From contig CAUYLG010038472.1 in assembly GCA_963573385.1 (NCBI GenBank), forward strand, positions 1 through 64,000: a stretch of DNA of 64,000 nucleotides, given 5' to 3'. Positions 29,779 to 46,118 of this stretch are shown one piece after another. The DNA comes from Cacajao melanocephalus (lineage: Eukaryota > Chordata > Mammalia > Primates > Pitheciidae). Both the position numbers and the translations under genes were made by a program. Under the pieces are notes generated by a model that saw only the letters and a list, made by a program, of their open reading frames with translations, ran no database searches and was not told the origin of the DNA. Within the stretch, counting starts at the first letter, position 1, and the number at the start of each line of letters is the position of its first letter.

Positions 29779-30107
29779 CTGGAGGGAGAAAAACAGTAGG
29801 CATGAAACACAATTCCACAGTCAGAATTTAGGCAAAGACCAAATGGAACCTGGTTTGGGACACAACCACAGTGAAATGCCACTGACTCAATACACCTAAA
29901 TTCCCATGGAGCTTCACAGTACCTTAATATAATTGGTGTCTGTGGGGCTAATTTCTGCTTTGAAGCCCTAGTGCTTTCCTTTCCCTTGGTAAATATTTTT
30001 TAAAACCTCCACACACAGGCACATTTTCTTAACAATACAAGCATCACTGAAATCACCCCAGCAATCCTTTCCTCTTGCAGAATGTGCAAATCTGTGGTTA
30101 GTTTAGA

Positions 30108-30345
30108 CTAGGTGTCAACCTACCACTGAGTTCACCTCTTGCTGGCTGCATGCGCTTGGATAAAGTTATCAACTTCTCTAAGCCACAGTTTCCTCATCTG
30201 TAAAATGGGATAATAAAAATACACCTCACAGAACTGTTATGAGAATTGAATGAGGTAATATATGTAAATTACTTAGCACTGTGCCTAGCACTTCATAAGC
30301 ACTCATTCCAAGACTAGCTCCTGTTACCATTATTATTATTCAAAC
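30108..30345 (+). mobile_element. MIR
   Basis: It reads CACAGTTTCCTCATCTGTAA, AATGGGATAATAAAAATACA, then ACTGTGCCTAGCACTTCATA. Confidence 0.85.
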
Positions 30346-30439
30346 TCATATTCATTACTTCTAACTTCAAGTGGGCCATTAGTACTATCTGGCATACCAC
30401 ATTTCTCTAATCTATTCATTCTCCTTGATGACTATTTCA

Positions 30440-32360
30440 TACCCTTCCCTCTTTCCCCAAACTTCGAACATCTCTTCCCATCATTCTCAGCTGACAGCCC
30501 TGCTTTCTCCCATTATTGAGAATAAAGAAGGAGTCAGTAGGGAATTTCCATAAGCTCCGTCATAAGTGGCCACTCATCTGCATCCTGACCCATCTATTTG
30601 GCCTTCCCTATTGTTCTTAGGCACTCTCCCTGCCTTTATCTAAGGTCAACATCTCCATTTATGTACTAGATCCTGGCATTACCCCAGCAATCTTCTTTTC
30701 TCTCTCTTGCAGCACCAATTTTTCCTTCTCTACTACATAATTCCCATCTGCACAAACGTGCTCAATTTCTCCCATCTGAAAAAGAAAAGCCACCCATTAC
30801 GCCCTCTACGTAATGCCTGTCTCTCTGCATTCCTTCACAGCAAAATTCTTTGAAAGAGTTGTTTATACCCACTGTCTCCAACGTATTTTTCTGCAATCTT
30901 TCTTGACCCCACCCCAGACAGGTTTTCATTCCCACTATTCCACTGAAGCTCCTTTTGCCAAGGTCACCAATGACCTCCATATTCCCAAGTCATCCAATAA
31001 TCAATTATCAGCTCTCATTTTACTTCACCTGACTCCACAGCAAATGACACAGTTAATCACTCTCTTTTCCTAGAAACACTTCTTCACTTGACTCCCAGGA
31101 TACCAAAATCTCTTTACTAATAATTCCTCTTCATCACCCCATCCAAGAAACCTTGGAGGGCTCCAGGCTCCGTCCTTTGACCCTTCCCTATCTACACTCA
31201 TTCCCTGGAGGAAATGTCTCTATCAGTCTCTATCTGCTAATGGCTCCTAAATCTATATCTCCAGTCTAAACCTCGCTTCTGAACTCCACACCCACAATTG
31301 CCTACTCCACATCTCCACTTAGAAGTTTGATAAGTATTTCACACTTAATATATCCAAACCCAACTTCTGATCTTCCTCCTAAAATCTGACTCACCCACAG
31401 ACTTCCACATATTAGCAAATGGTAACTCTATTCTACCAGTTGCTTAAGTCAAGAATCTTGGAATTATCCTTGAGTCCCCTCATTTTTTCATACATAAATG
31501 TAAAAGCAGTAAATCCCTCTGGCTTTACCTTCAAACTATAATCAGAATACAACCACTTCTCACCACCTCCACCACCATCACCCTGGTCCAAACTACCAGC
31601 ATCTTCAGGTATCTGGATTAATGCAAATGCCTCCTAACTGGACTCTCTGACTCTGTCATTGTTCCTTACCACCCATTCTCAAGACAAAAACCAGAGTAAT
31701 ATTTTTTAAACAGACATCAGTTGAGAGTGCTTCTCTTCCCAAACCCTCCAATGGATTCCATTTCACAGAGTAGAAGTCCAGGTCATTACAATCATCTATA
31801 AGGTTCTGTAAGATCTAGCTGCTGCATTACTTCTCTGATGTCAGCAACTACTATTCTTTGCCTCACTGCCTTCATTCCTGCCATACTGCCCCCTTGTTAC
31901 TCAAAGAACACACCAATCATGGCCCCTCCCCAGAGCCTTTGCACCCGTCATTTCTTCTGCCTGAAATGCTCCCCGGCAATAGCCATATAGCTTGCTTCTC
32001 TTAGGTGTTTGCTTGAATATCTTCTCACTGAGGTTGTCCCTAACCTATTTAATATCATACCCCCTATCCAGCCATCCCATCCCCCTTTTCTGCTTTTTTT
32101 CTCATATACTGTATATATACCATCTCATATATGATATATTTTACTTATTTTTTAAAGCTTTGTGAGTATTTGTACCGTAATTCAAGAGGTGACATTTCAG
32201 CAGAGTCTTAGAGGATAAGAAAGTGTTTTCCAGGCAGAGAACATTCAGTTCTCTGAGGGTAGGAATTTTTGTCAGTTTTGTTCCCTGCCATTTCCTAAGT
32301 ACCTAAAACAGTACACATGGCACGTCACAGATCTCAACGAATCACTGGTTGAATGGATTA
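30440..32360 (+). mobile_element. long L2 LINE
   Basis: About 1.9 kb of degraded L2 including the reverse-transcriptase 3' region (CCAAGGTCACCAATGACCTC, GGAGGGCTCCAGGCTCCGTC) and the 3' end. The reading frame is broken many times. Confidence 0.7.
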
Positions 32361-32423
32361 AGATCTGAAATGTGGATATAATCATATGAATATTAACTTA
32401 TTTTGTGTTCTCAAAATAAAGAC

Positions 32424-32453
32424 CTAATACCAACCTTTGGAGGTTGGTATTAG
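32424..32453. repeat. perfect 13-bp inverted repeat, 4-nt loop
   Basis: CTAATACCAACCT, loop TTGG, AGGTTGGTATTAG, lying just after the L2 at 30440-32360. From 32454 to 33242 no further feature was recognised. Confidence 0.9.
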
Positions 32454-33242
32454 ATTCCATTTTATCTAATACCTGGCTTTATCAACCTTTCTCTTATCTC
32501 TCCTACGATACTCAAGTGCATGAGAGAAAGAGAAACAGAAAACACTGCAATTAGTCATGGAGCCAAGTGTGAGCTTGGCAATAAGTACACAGGGGGCAAT
32601 GACAGGTATGTATCATATGAGATCGGAAGTTCCTTGTGATCTGGTTTCAACTGAACCACATCAGCGAGTCTTCCCTCCTGCTAGGATCCTAGGACAGCCA
32701 CTCAAGCCTCCTAATTGGAATATCTGATTCTGTCATCAGTCACACCAAGTTCCCAAAGCAGGAGGGATGACAACCTTTTGAAATTCAAATCAAAACTTGG
32801 GCCTTCCAGTGTGATATTTCTTATTGATAAAAGACATCAAGTTAGCTGAAAGGTTATATCACTCTAACTCCCTGAAAAATACTAGGGCTCAGTGGAAAAG
32901 TTAAATTCCGGATCAGGCCCAGCCAGTCAGTCTCCTAGTATGAATTCAGTGGCATAGGACACTCCTGTTTTGGGATTTTCTGTCAGTCTGTAGAAACTAC
33001 TCTACATGGCCCCCTTCCCTAACCTAAGACTACCACTCTATGCCCATGAGACAGGAAACAATCATGGTTAGAATTGGTAGGGGTCCCCTGAATCCAAAAT
33101 GCTTTAGGGAAGATGTTGGCTCATACCTTGCTTGGACCTACCTGTATATCCTCTGCTGCCTCTGAAGGCATAGGATGGATCCTCTTAGGTAAGCAGGAAA
33201 GTGAGACATCAACAGTGAGCAGAAGGAATGGCATGCACTTAC

Positions 33243-33306
33243 CAGGCACTCAGCGCAACGGACGCAAAGCCTCGCCATGCACGCATCTTCCTCCTCCTGA
33301 TCAGTG
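33243..33306 (-). CDS. MPZL3: MPZL3 exon 5, acidic-cysteine-rich cytoplasmic tail
   Basis: 64 nt: one base completes a split Asp codon, then 21 codons reading TDQEEEDACMARLCVRCAEC and L. The acidic stretch and the four cysteines of the human tail are retained. Acceptor ctacag, donor gtaagt. Confidence 0.94.
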
Positions 33307-33349
33307 CTGTAGAAAGAGGACAAACCAAATCTGAATCACCACTATCCTC

Positions 33350-33925
<576 letters not shown>

Positions 33926-33929
33926 ATTC

Positions 33930-34420
33930 AGAAGTATACTGAGCACCAACAATGTCTGAGCATTGTGCTGGCCTAGAGGTATAAAGATAAATAAAACCTG
34001 GGCCTGTGAAGAGCTCATGATGGGGGTGAGAGACCAGTTAAAACTTAACAAATATGTTATAATGCCATGTGATAAGTGTTTTAATAGAGTTAAGGTCAAA
34101 CTGTTGCAGCAGCAAAGAGTGGGGAGTGACTAATTGTCCTTTGAGGACTCAGGGAAACTCAAGAGAAGGGGCTATTCCAGCTGGGTCTTGGAGGATAAGA
34201 AAGAGTTTCCAGGCAAACAACAGAAGGAAGGAGGGCATTCCAAGCAAGACAAAAGGCGGTGTCTTAGAGGATGAGAAAGAGGAAAAATATCTGAATTAAA
34301 TATAATATGTTAGGGCAAAAAAAAAACAAAGTTCATGGCAGCTGGGATGTGCGGAGACATGAGGGAACAATGTGACTTAGTAAAATCATAGGGGGTTTTG
34401 TATGCCATGCTTAGAAACAG
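33930..34420 (-). mobile_element. L2 fragment
   Basis: Reverse L2: ACTGAGCACCAACAATGTCTG, then GGAGGATAAGAAAGAGTTTC. (AC)n follows at 34511-34531. From 34532 to 35203 I recognised nothing. Confidence 0.6.
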
Positions 34421-35203
34421 ATATTAGTATTTTTACCAAGAGTTCTTTGCCTTCTTTGAGCCACAGATTCCTTGGAAAGGGCATGGGGGGCTCTCTTATC
34501 ATTAAATAAATGCACACACACACACACACACGTACAGAGAGAGACAGCATTTTGGACCTTCTCAATGGAAGACTCCCCTCCACTGACATAGACTATGGAG
34601 AACAGGGGCTTTATGTAGACTTTTGTTTTGATTTCCTTTTACTACATTTGTTTTTAGGGAATATACTAGGTCATGCCTGCCCACTAGCAGAATAATGCTT
34701 AATAAATCTTTCTGATACACACGACCCATGTAGCCCCTCCCTTCAGAACATATGCTGACCAAGAATAGATCTTGCTTATTCAAATCACTTTTGCCCTCCA
34801 CAGCTGTTCTTAAAGCCTCCCTCATTGCTCAGGCATTTTCTGTCAGGAGATATCATCAGCTTAGTGCCAAAAACAAGGAGAAGGAAAAATAATTGACCTG
34901 GAATTGAAAGAATGAAACATTGATTTCAGAATTTATTCAGAACCATGGCATTGTACGATCTGATTTCCAAAGCAGAAGACTAGGACCATATTTCAACTCC
35001 CCCATCTCTCTCCAAATTAGCATTCACATGCTTCACTTTCAACCTTCCTTTTGGCATCCCTTAGCAGAACTATTCTCTTCAAAAAGAAATTTCACCAGCA
35101 GAACTCAACTCAGTTCAGAAGAAAGGGAAGTGTGGATGTAGGGGTCTGGGTAGGGTGCTAAGGAGGAAACAGGCTTGCTGCCCAGGGCTCCCACTGGACT
35201 TAC

Positions 35204-35369
35204 TCATCTGAAACCTCAATAGATGACTTCTTATAGCCAGACCTGCTCCTCTTCTTCAGCCCAGCAGCCTTCCTCCCCATTCTCACCAGCAGCAGAGCAA
35301 CCACCACGGCTGAAGGCACAAAGACAAGGATGGAAAGAAGAGCCACAGAGGAGAGCATGGTGCCAAAGC
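35204..35369 (-). CDS. MPZL3: MPZL3 exon 4, transmembrane segment
   Basis: 166 nt, 54 codons plus split codons at both ends. It begins FGTMLSSVALLSILVFVPSA and continues VVVALLLVRM, a membrane span of about 26 residues, followed by the basic cytoplasmic run GRKAAGLKKRSRSGYKKSS. Acceptor ctctag and donor gtaagt (35203-35202). An upstream in-exon GAG|gtttca is a poor donor and was not used. Confidence 0.95.
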
Positions 35370-35439
35370 CTAGAGGTGGAGAGAGAGAAGGTGAAAGACA
35401 GGGATGAGCAAATGCGCCTCCTGTGATGGGAGCTAGGTT

Positions 35440-36010
35440 CTATGTTTGTTCTTACATTTCTTCTAATTACAAAAGTAATAAATCATTGTGTCAAAGGTAG
35501 AAAATACATAAAAGTACAATGAAGAATAAAAATTTACTCATAATCCCACTACCTAGGAAGAACACTTTGGTATCTACCCATTTACTCTTCTTCTAGGGGT
35601 ACTGGGTATGGGGTGCATGGGGGGCATATATATTTTTAAGTATGGATCATATATTACATATTATTTTTAACCTCCTTTTTAAATTTATTATACGATAAAT
35701 ATTTAATAATTCCGTCCACATATGATGTGTAATGGCTGCACAGCATTCTATCATATTGAATAATTTATGGAACTAATCCTCTAATGCTGGACATTCAAGT
35801 TGTTTCTAATTCTTAGAATCTACAAGTTACATTAGGATGGCCATGCTTGTACATAAATCTTCATGTTTAGCTCTAATTCTTTAGATGAAATTTACAATGG
35901 AATTACTAGATCAAAGGGCCTATACTTTTAAGACACCTGATTTCATACCACCAAACTGCCTTCCAGAGAAACTGTATCATTTTCTTCTTCTGCCAGTAGT
36001 ATGAATGCGC
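35440..36010. mobile_element. old L1 fragment
   Basis: It has GGCTGCACAGCATTCTATCA, CTGGACATTCAAGTTGTTTC and CCAAACTGCCTTCCAGAGAA, typical of ancient L1 3' regions. Confidence 0.65.
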
Positions 36011-36039
36011 TCATCTTTGAAACTTACAAGTTATTATTT

Positions 36040-36170
36040 TAAAAGAAAAGAAAAAAGAGAGAAAGAGAAAGAAGAAATAAGAGGGAGTGAGGGAAGGAAG
36101 GGAAGATGGGAAAGAGGATGGAACAGAGGGAGGGAGAGAAGGAGGAAAGGAGGGAGGGAGAGAGACTTGA
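36040..36170. repeat. purine-rich (GAAA/GGAA)n tract
   Basis: 130 bases of nearly pure A/G on the plus strand. From 36171 to 36797 nothing else was recognised. Confidence 0.9.
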
Positions 36171-36797
36171 AAAAGACTTAAGAAATGATGACTCATCTAT
36201 AATGAGCCATAATGTACCTCTAAATCTTTGGTTCAAATCCAGTTAAGGACTAGAATGACCACTTAGTCGTCACCAGGGAATAATGGAGAAAAAAAAAAAC
36301 CAGACCCTAATCTACTCTTCTCCTGTTTCACACTAAAGGGAAACTACCGTTCTTTGCAGTATAAAAGAAATGCACTAGCTCTCATCATTAGAGGGGGTGC
36401 CCTTTCAAGACACAGGCAAGAACACTACCTCATAACTTCAAGTATGAACATGCTAGGAAAACTGGAATGACTTCTATTTCACGGAGACAACAACCCGATA
36501 TTTACTCAGGGGTTTTCCATACATTCTACAAGACATTTGGTCACCTAAAGTTAAAACTAAAAAAAGGTAATGGAGAAACTACGATAACATTTGAAGAGAA
36601 AATTCCATTTTCAAAATAAAGATTAAAAATTCATCCCAGCCTACATATCAGGATGGCAGAAAAATTACTTTGACTCAATGATTTAATTACCCCACTGGCT
36701 CACAAAGATAGACGGCTTTGTTTATCATCAGACCCTCCAGAAAACACAACAGCAGTCACAGAGCACTGCAGAAGAAGGCTGGTGGCCATGAGCTTAC

Positions 36798-37008
36798 CCC
36801 TTTCTGTGACTGTTAGCTCTGTCATGGGAATATTATGGTGCACATCTGGGGGATTCTTCACAGCACAGCTGAATGTCCCATTGTCCTTTATGGTAGGGTT
36901 GCTTATACTAATAGATGCATCCCCTTTGTATACATTTCCAACCCAGGAAATCCGATCCCGAAATGTGCCTGCTGTGGTTGGGTACTGGAAAGACTGATAA
37001 TGAAAGAT
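36798..37008 (-). CDS. MPZL3: MPZL3 exon 3, second half of the Ig domain
   Basis: 211 nt, phase 0 start, residues 81-150 plus one base. It reads IFHYQSFQYPTTAGTFRDRI, SWVGNVYKGDASISISNPTI, KDNGTFSCAVKNPPDV and ends PMTELTVTER. It carries the second Ig cysteine (FSC) and the P0-family signature CAVKNPPD. The arginines in FRDRISW lie at the position of the mouse rough-coat mutation (Arg to Gln); they are intact here. The paralogous MPZL2 exon at 62520-62730 has exactly the same length. Acceptor cttag, donor gtaagc. Confidence 0.96.
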
Positions 37009-37249
37009 CTAAGAAAGCAATACCATGAGAGAAAAAGTTAATTCGGAAAATGCAATGAAAATGTAAAGCTCAGTAGGTCCAAAATAAAATATGACTGCAT
37101 AATGAGTTTGTTTTTCAGTTGGGCAATATTTTATGCTTTTTTAACCTCCATCCTATAGGTTAATACAACTGATCAGAAAAAGGCCCGAGGAGAGGCTTCT
37201 GGGATCCTAACCCTTGAATCTCTTCTAAATTCTCCCTGGAACCCTAACG

Positions 37250-37420
37250 TAATAGTTCTCAACCAGGGATTTCACCCTCCAAGAGACATTGGCAATATCT
37301 GAAGACATCTTCAATTGTCACAACTGGGTCTAGTGGGTAGAGGCTGGGGATGCTGCTAAACACAGCAAAGAATTATCCGGCTCAAAATGTCAACAGTGTC
37401 AAAGTTGGGAAACTGTTCTA
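37250..37420 (+). mobile_element. MER20 hAT transposon
   Basis: It starts TAATAGTTCTCAACCAGGGA, has GACATTGGCAATATCTGAAG and AGAATTATCCGGCTCAAAAT, and ends GTTGGGAAACTGTTCT. It lies about 240 bp upstream (in gene order) of MPZL3 exon 3. Confidence 0.9.
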
Positions 37421-37552
37421 AAGCAGCATCTCATATTTGAATAGCACTCTATAGTTTGTAAATAATTTCCACACATTTACTCACTTGAGCCTCATAACAC
37501 CGAACCGCGTGAGGCAGACATAATCATTTCAAATGTATAAAATGGAAAACAG

Positions 37553-37957
<405 letters not shown>

Positions 37958-38279
37958 TCAGCCTCTCTCAAGTTATCTACCTTGACAATTAATATAATCC
38001 CTAAGTCTAATACCAGATAAGTACTCAATGAATGTGTGTTGAATTAAAACAATGCTGCTTAGGACTTGGTGATCAGACACTTTATCACCAAAAAAAAGCG
38101 TAATTATACCTGGAGGCAGGCCAGACAGGTACTACGATACAATATGACTTATGCAAAATACAGGCTTTCCTCTTTCTTTGTTACTTGGTAGCTTCCCATT
38201 TCAGAACCTGGGTGTTTACAACCACTGAATTGCCCAATTTTGAAAAGCAACTTCCCAGAGAAGATGCTGACTCACTTAT

Positions 38280-38425
38280 TTGTTCATTTGTTCATGCATT
38301 CCTTCAACAAATATTTGGTGCAGACCTCGAATGTGCTAGGCATTGTTAAGTAAGAGCCACACAGGCGTAGTCCCTACTCTCACGAAACTTACATTTTAGT
38401 GATAAAGACAGATAATAAGAAATAA
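38280..38425 (-). mobile_element. L2 fragment
   Basis: Reverse L2 end: CAACAAATATTTGGTGCAGA, ACGAAACTTACATTTTAGTG. Confidence 0.6.
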
Positions 38426-38428
38426 CAG

Positions 38429-40101
<1,673 letters not shown>

Positions 40102-40268
40102 TGATTCTGCACGGCTGCTGCTGGGAGGGCGATACGTCCAGTCTATAGTCAGCCTGTCAGTGACAGCTGAAGTTGACTTGAAAGTGCATTTCAACTTGAT
40201 CTTTTCTCCAACGTAACCCCGGACATGAGCATCTGCATGAATCTCCAAGGAAAGGACGATATAAACAC
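40102..40268 (-). CDS. MPZL3: MPZL3 exon 2, first half of the Ig domain
   Basis: 167 nt: two bases complete a split Gly codon, then 55 codons (residues 26-80), VYIVLSLEIHADAHVRGYVG, EKIKLKCTFKSTSAVTDRLT, IDWTYRPPSSSRAES. The first Ig cysteine (KLKC) and the core tryptophan (IDW) are present. Differences from human as I recall it include VLSLEIH for VFSLEIR and RAES for HTVS. Same length as MPZL2 exon 2. Acceptor attag, donor gtaagt. Confidence 0.96.
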
Positions 40269-41235
40269 CTAATCAAAGCAAATCCAAACACTTAAAATGC
40301 ATTCATTTGGGTGGAATATACAGACGTGAGTGAACAATTATTTTTAGAGCCCTCATCAAAAAGCCAGAGCAATGAATATTATAAATATCTTCTCAGGCAA
40401 GCCCACAAGGGACAAGGAGTTGATACCTGCATTAATCAAAGATAGTATTTTTCAATCATTTTCTAATCTTAAATCATAACTGAATGCCTGTGAAAAAATT
40501 TAAAATCTGGTCACACCAGCATTTTCCCAAATACAGGCTTGTGGTTCAATTAAGCACAAATAATGGGTCTGCCCATGGCTGGCTAAAAGGCAACATCACC
40601 CATCCCCTTCCTTCACCCGCAGACACAAACACACACTCTGGGAATATGACCGCTTTTGCGGTCTAAGGGACTTACCCCAAGTATACCATGATTGCATCAT
40701 GAAGCTACCAGTGCCTCAACAGCAAAATGAGAATAGGAAGTAAGAATGGAAAAATTTGTTTCAAATAATTTTCTAAAACTGCCCCCAAGGCACTATCTAG
40801 TTTTCCCCATTTTCTTAGAGCTGGCTGAGGAGACACACATCCATTAAAAGTAAATTATCGGGAAGAAAACAGAATAGGTGAAAACATTCTGTCATGTAAA
40901 AATAAGGTATCATTTTTAAACCCACTAGAGACTTATTTCTTCCAAAACCACTCATGTATCCAGCTCTGACACTTCACCTCCCTGAAAAGGGCTGGCATAT
41001 TCTAACCAGTTCCTTCTGCTTTCAGAGAACAAAAACTTATCTTTCCCTACAGAGGCATATTTTAGGAAATTACATTGCCAATACTTTGTTCTTCCTGCTT
41101 CCTTATCCACCTCAAGAAGCCATGAATCTTCCGGTGGCCAAAGCAAACAGAGCAGCAAGATTTCAGAAAAGTGCAAACCCACACACATCCTGAATACCAA
41201 TAGTGCTTCTGTTACAGACAGAATGGGGTTGTGAT

Positions 41236-41486
41236 TGAGCGTGCAGACCATGACTCCTACACCAGAGGGTCTGGGTTCAAATCCCAGCCCTGTTACCTGC
41301 TGGCTCTGCGGCCTTAGCAAGTTATTGTACTTCTTCAGGCTGCTCACCCTCATGGGAATGATGATAATAGTACTTACCTCAGAAGGCCACTGTGAGGACT
41401 AAACGAGTTAAAGCATACAAAACACTGAGAAGCCTAACCAACCCAGAGTAAGTGCTCAGCACATGTCAGAATCATTGTCATTATTG
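41236..41486 (+). mobile_element. MIR
   Basis: TCTGGGTTCAAATCCCAGCC, then TAATAGTACTTACCTCAGAA and AGTAAGTGCTCAGCACA. The stretch 40269-41235 shows nothing recognised. Confidence 0.85.
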
Positions 41487-41984
41487 CCACCTCTTCAGTC
41501 CTGCCCACACTCTCAACCTTTCCTGTCAGAGTTATGAGTCATTAGTTCCACTGCCTTTACCTCTGCCAGCGTTGAATCATTTTTCTTGCTCCTCTCTGGA
41601 CAATCCAGTCTGTTGACATTCTTCTTAAAAGGAGGAGACCAAAACTGAACCCGCTAATAAGAACTCGCAAGAATTTGACCCGTCCCGAAGATGAAGATGA
41701 CTTCTGGTCTTCCTATGGCACCCCTTTTGCCATGCTAAACCTGTCGTGCCTTCTGTGCCTTTCCAAATGCTGTTCCTCTGCTGAGAAGCTGTTATCCTGC
41801 AGTCCCCACTCTCTTACGCCCTCAATCCTGACCCATCACTGTAAGAAAATCCTTATGTATCATTCGAGATCTAGCTCTAAAAACTGGAAGGTGGAAATGA
41901 ATGGACAATCTACACTCTCCCTATATCCATGTTTATATAAAACATAAGCATAGTATAGAGATTTAAAATACAGATTTAGAATTA

Positions 41985-42240
41985 GCCAGACGTGGACTTG
42001 AGTAGCTTAGCTACTTCCTGGCTGTGAGACCTTGATCTCAGTTACCTAACCAGTTCAAGCTTCAATGTCTTCACTTGGCAAATGGGAATAATAACAAGAT
42101 CTACTTCACTGGATCACTCTGAAGAGCCACTACAATCAAAAAAGATAACTTTTTATTATGATCATGTTGTTCATTTCACAACATGAAATGCTGGGCACAG
42201 CATCTAGAATAAAAGCTTTAATAAATGTTAGGTATTATTA
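41985..42240 (+). mobile_element. MIR
   Basis: CTTCCTGGCTGTGAGACCTT, AATGGGAATAATAACAAGAT, TAATAAATGTTAGGTATTAT. Confidence 0.75.
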
Positions 42241-42715
42241 TTAAAATGAACACCACACATATTCAAAAACTTTCAATAGTTTCCTATGGGCTACAAAATA
42301 AAATTCAAACGGTGGCAATCTAGTCCCAAACTTGTGTCACTCCATCCATCTACCTTCCCAACACCTTCACCATTACTTGAATGTCCTGCTACTTCCCACA
42401 CGTACTGTGTCCTTTCATACCACTGAGCCTCTCTTTAAACATGTCTTTGTCTGGAAGGCTCTCCCCGCTACCTCTACCAACCCTGCCTGGGTTGTTCCCC
42501 ACCACACCACATCCCCAACATTCACACACCTTCAAATTCCAGCTCAAATAGCAGCCCCCTTTGCGGTGCCTTCCCAAACTCCCTGATGTGGTTCATCGCC
42601 CTTTCTCCTCCTAACACTAGGTACGTAATCCTGCTGAGGCACATATGCCATTGATTGCATCTAGTTATAAAGGCGATTCCGCTATTAAATGTCAGCACCT
42701 TCAGGGCAAAAATTC
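42241..42715 (+). mobile_element. L2 fragment
   Basis: CACCATTACTTGAATGTCCT, TTCCAGCTCAAATAGCAGCC, and a 3' GTCAGCACCTTCAGGGCAAA. Further weak L2-like sequence flanks the Alus at 43000-43300 and 43620-44300. Confidence 0.6.
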
Positions 42716-43300
42716 AGAGGGAGGGGAACAGACAGGGAGACACTGAGAGAAATAGAAAAAGTCACCAGAAACTCTAGTATAGGAGCAAAGCATGCTTGTA
42801 AGTCACCCACTTTATTCCTATTACCTTTTTTACAGTACATTCAATACTCTTAACTCCCCTATACTCCTATCTTTCCATTGCACCCTTTCAGGAAAAGCTC
42901 AGCTCTAGATGACCACAACTAGACTGGGCTAGTATACCTTGAATGAGAAAAATCACACAACTGGACAGTTACCATAAAAAATGCATGAATGTCACCCACC
43001 ACTGAGTCCTCAACGAGGCCTGGCAAACCTTTAACTGGCTTTGGTTAGCTTCCCATTCCATGATTCCTCAAGCCCTTGTCATTCACCCTCAGTCCTCTAT
43101 GCAACATCCAAACCCTTCATTCTCAGAAGAAAATGTTACCTCTTACTTGATCATGAAACTTGAGGCCATATAAATGGCCCAGGCACACACATTCCTGCAT
43201 CTGCTCCCCTCCTTACTTCCAACCCGAAAGCATGTGGTGCCCCTTTTCCTATGCAAAGTCCAGCTCCTCTATGACCTGCTTTAGCAGAAAAACCCTCTCT

Positions 43301-43644
<344 letters not shown>

Positions 43645-43691
43645 TCAGCTTCTAAATACACATAAGTTTCCCTCATCCTTAAAAACAAATA

Positions 43692-43998
<307 letters not shown>

Positions 43999-44324
43999 TT
44001 AAAAAATCTTTCCTTAACCTGGTAATATTACTCTAGTTACCAACTACTGCCCTTTATCTCCTTTCTAAGCCAAGTTTGTGAAAGCGTGGTCTACACTTGA
44101 GGTCTCCCATCTCCTCCTTCCCATTCACTTATAGACCTTATGGTACAACTGAACTCCACTACCACTTTTGGTAAAAGGCATCATATATCTTAAAATTGTA
44201 AAATCCAAGGGATAAAAACTCCAGTAGACACTTTTCTATCCTTATTTTACTGGATCCTCTACCAATCACTAATTGCTCCTTGAACTTCTCTATCCCAAAG
44301 CTTGCATGACACTACTTTCACTCT

Positions 44325-45461
44325 TTCACTCATTCTTCAAACATACATTTATTGAGCATCTGTTTTGTGCCACCCTCTGGGTTTGGAATTAAATGCAAGC
44401 AAAATAAATACACTCCCTTGTACACTTGAAATACAGCAGAAGTTTGATACATAAATTAAATAATCATAAAGATAAATGCATAATTACAAACTCTGATAAC
44501 TACTATGAAGGAAGGGCAAAGAAAGTTGCTATGGGTACTGCCTCTGTTATGATGGGGAGGCGGAGACTGGTTAATGAAAGCTTCCCTGAAAGTTTCTCTT
44601 GAGCTAAGAACTGAAGGAAGGGGTAACAAGCTGAGGAGAGGGAGCGCATTCCAGGCAGAGGACACAGTACATGTGAAGGTCCTGCATCAGGAAGGAGCTC
44701 AGTCAATGAAGGAGCTGAAAAGAATGAGTGTGACTGCAACATAGAAAACGAAAGGGAGAGAAAATAGAAAAGACGTGGCTGGGAGGTAAACAAAAACCAG
44801 ACCAAGCAGGACCTTAGACATTTGGGTCCTTATCCCTAGAGTAATAGGAAGCCATGGAAAGTACTTAACTGTGGGACTGAGCAAGAAGAGACCTGATGAA
44901 ATTTGCATTCTTAAAAGATCACTTTAGAGAAGATACTTAGAAGGAATCAAGAGTGAATATGGGAAAATTCAGCATTTTGGGAGCCCCAAGCGGGTGGATC
45001 ACCTGAGGTCAGGAGTTCGAGACCGGGCCGGCCAACATGGCGAAACCCCTATCTCTACTAAAAATACAAAAATTAGCCAGGTGTGGTGGTGGGAGGCAGA
45101 GGTTGCAGTGAGTTGAGATCACACCACTGCACTCCAGCCTGGGCAATATAGAGAGACTTTGTCTCTTAAAGAAATTTTTTAAAAAAGAGAATGAGTGAAT
45201 ATGGGGAGATAACTGAGGAGGTTACTACGATAGTCAAGTAAGAAAGAAGGGAAGTTTGAAGTAAGTATGGATGTGGAATGCTAGGGAAAGGGAGATGTCA
45301 AGGATGACTCCCAGGTTTCTGACTTGCTGATGCCATTCACTGAGAAGGGAAGACTAGAAAAGTACTAGGCTTGGCAGGGGAACAGGAGTTTGATTCTAGA
45401 TACACTTAAGGTGCCTCTGAGATACCCAAGGGATAATGTCAAGGGTGCAGTTGGTTTAGAG

Positions 45462-45470
<9 letters not shown>
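44325..45470 (-). mobile_element. L2 LINE, split by a truncated Alu
   Basis: Reverse L2: TTTATTGAGCATCTGTTTTG, AGCGCATTCCAGGCAGAGGA, AGGATGACTCCCAGGTTTCT. A forward, 5'-truncated and internally deleted Alu sits at about 44966-45175. Confidence 0.75.

Positions 45471-46118
<648 letters not shown>

Noticed and set aside
27893..30117. 18-bp exact repeat AGTTTAGACTAGGTGTCA at 27893 and 30100
   Set aside because: The flanks do not align. Most likely chance or a shared fragment of an old repeat, too short to support a claim.
35204..35222. Alternative MPZL3 exon 4 donor GAG|gtttca
   Set aside because: Weak donor; the gtaagt at 35203 restores the exact MPZL3 frame and length.
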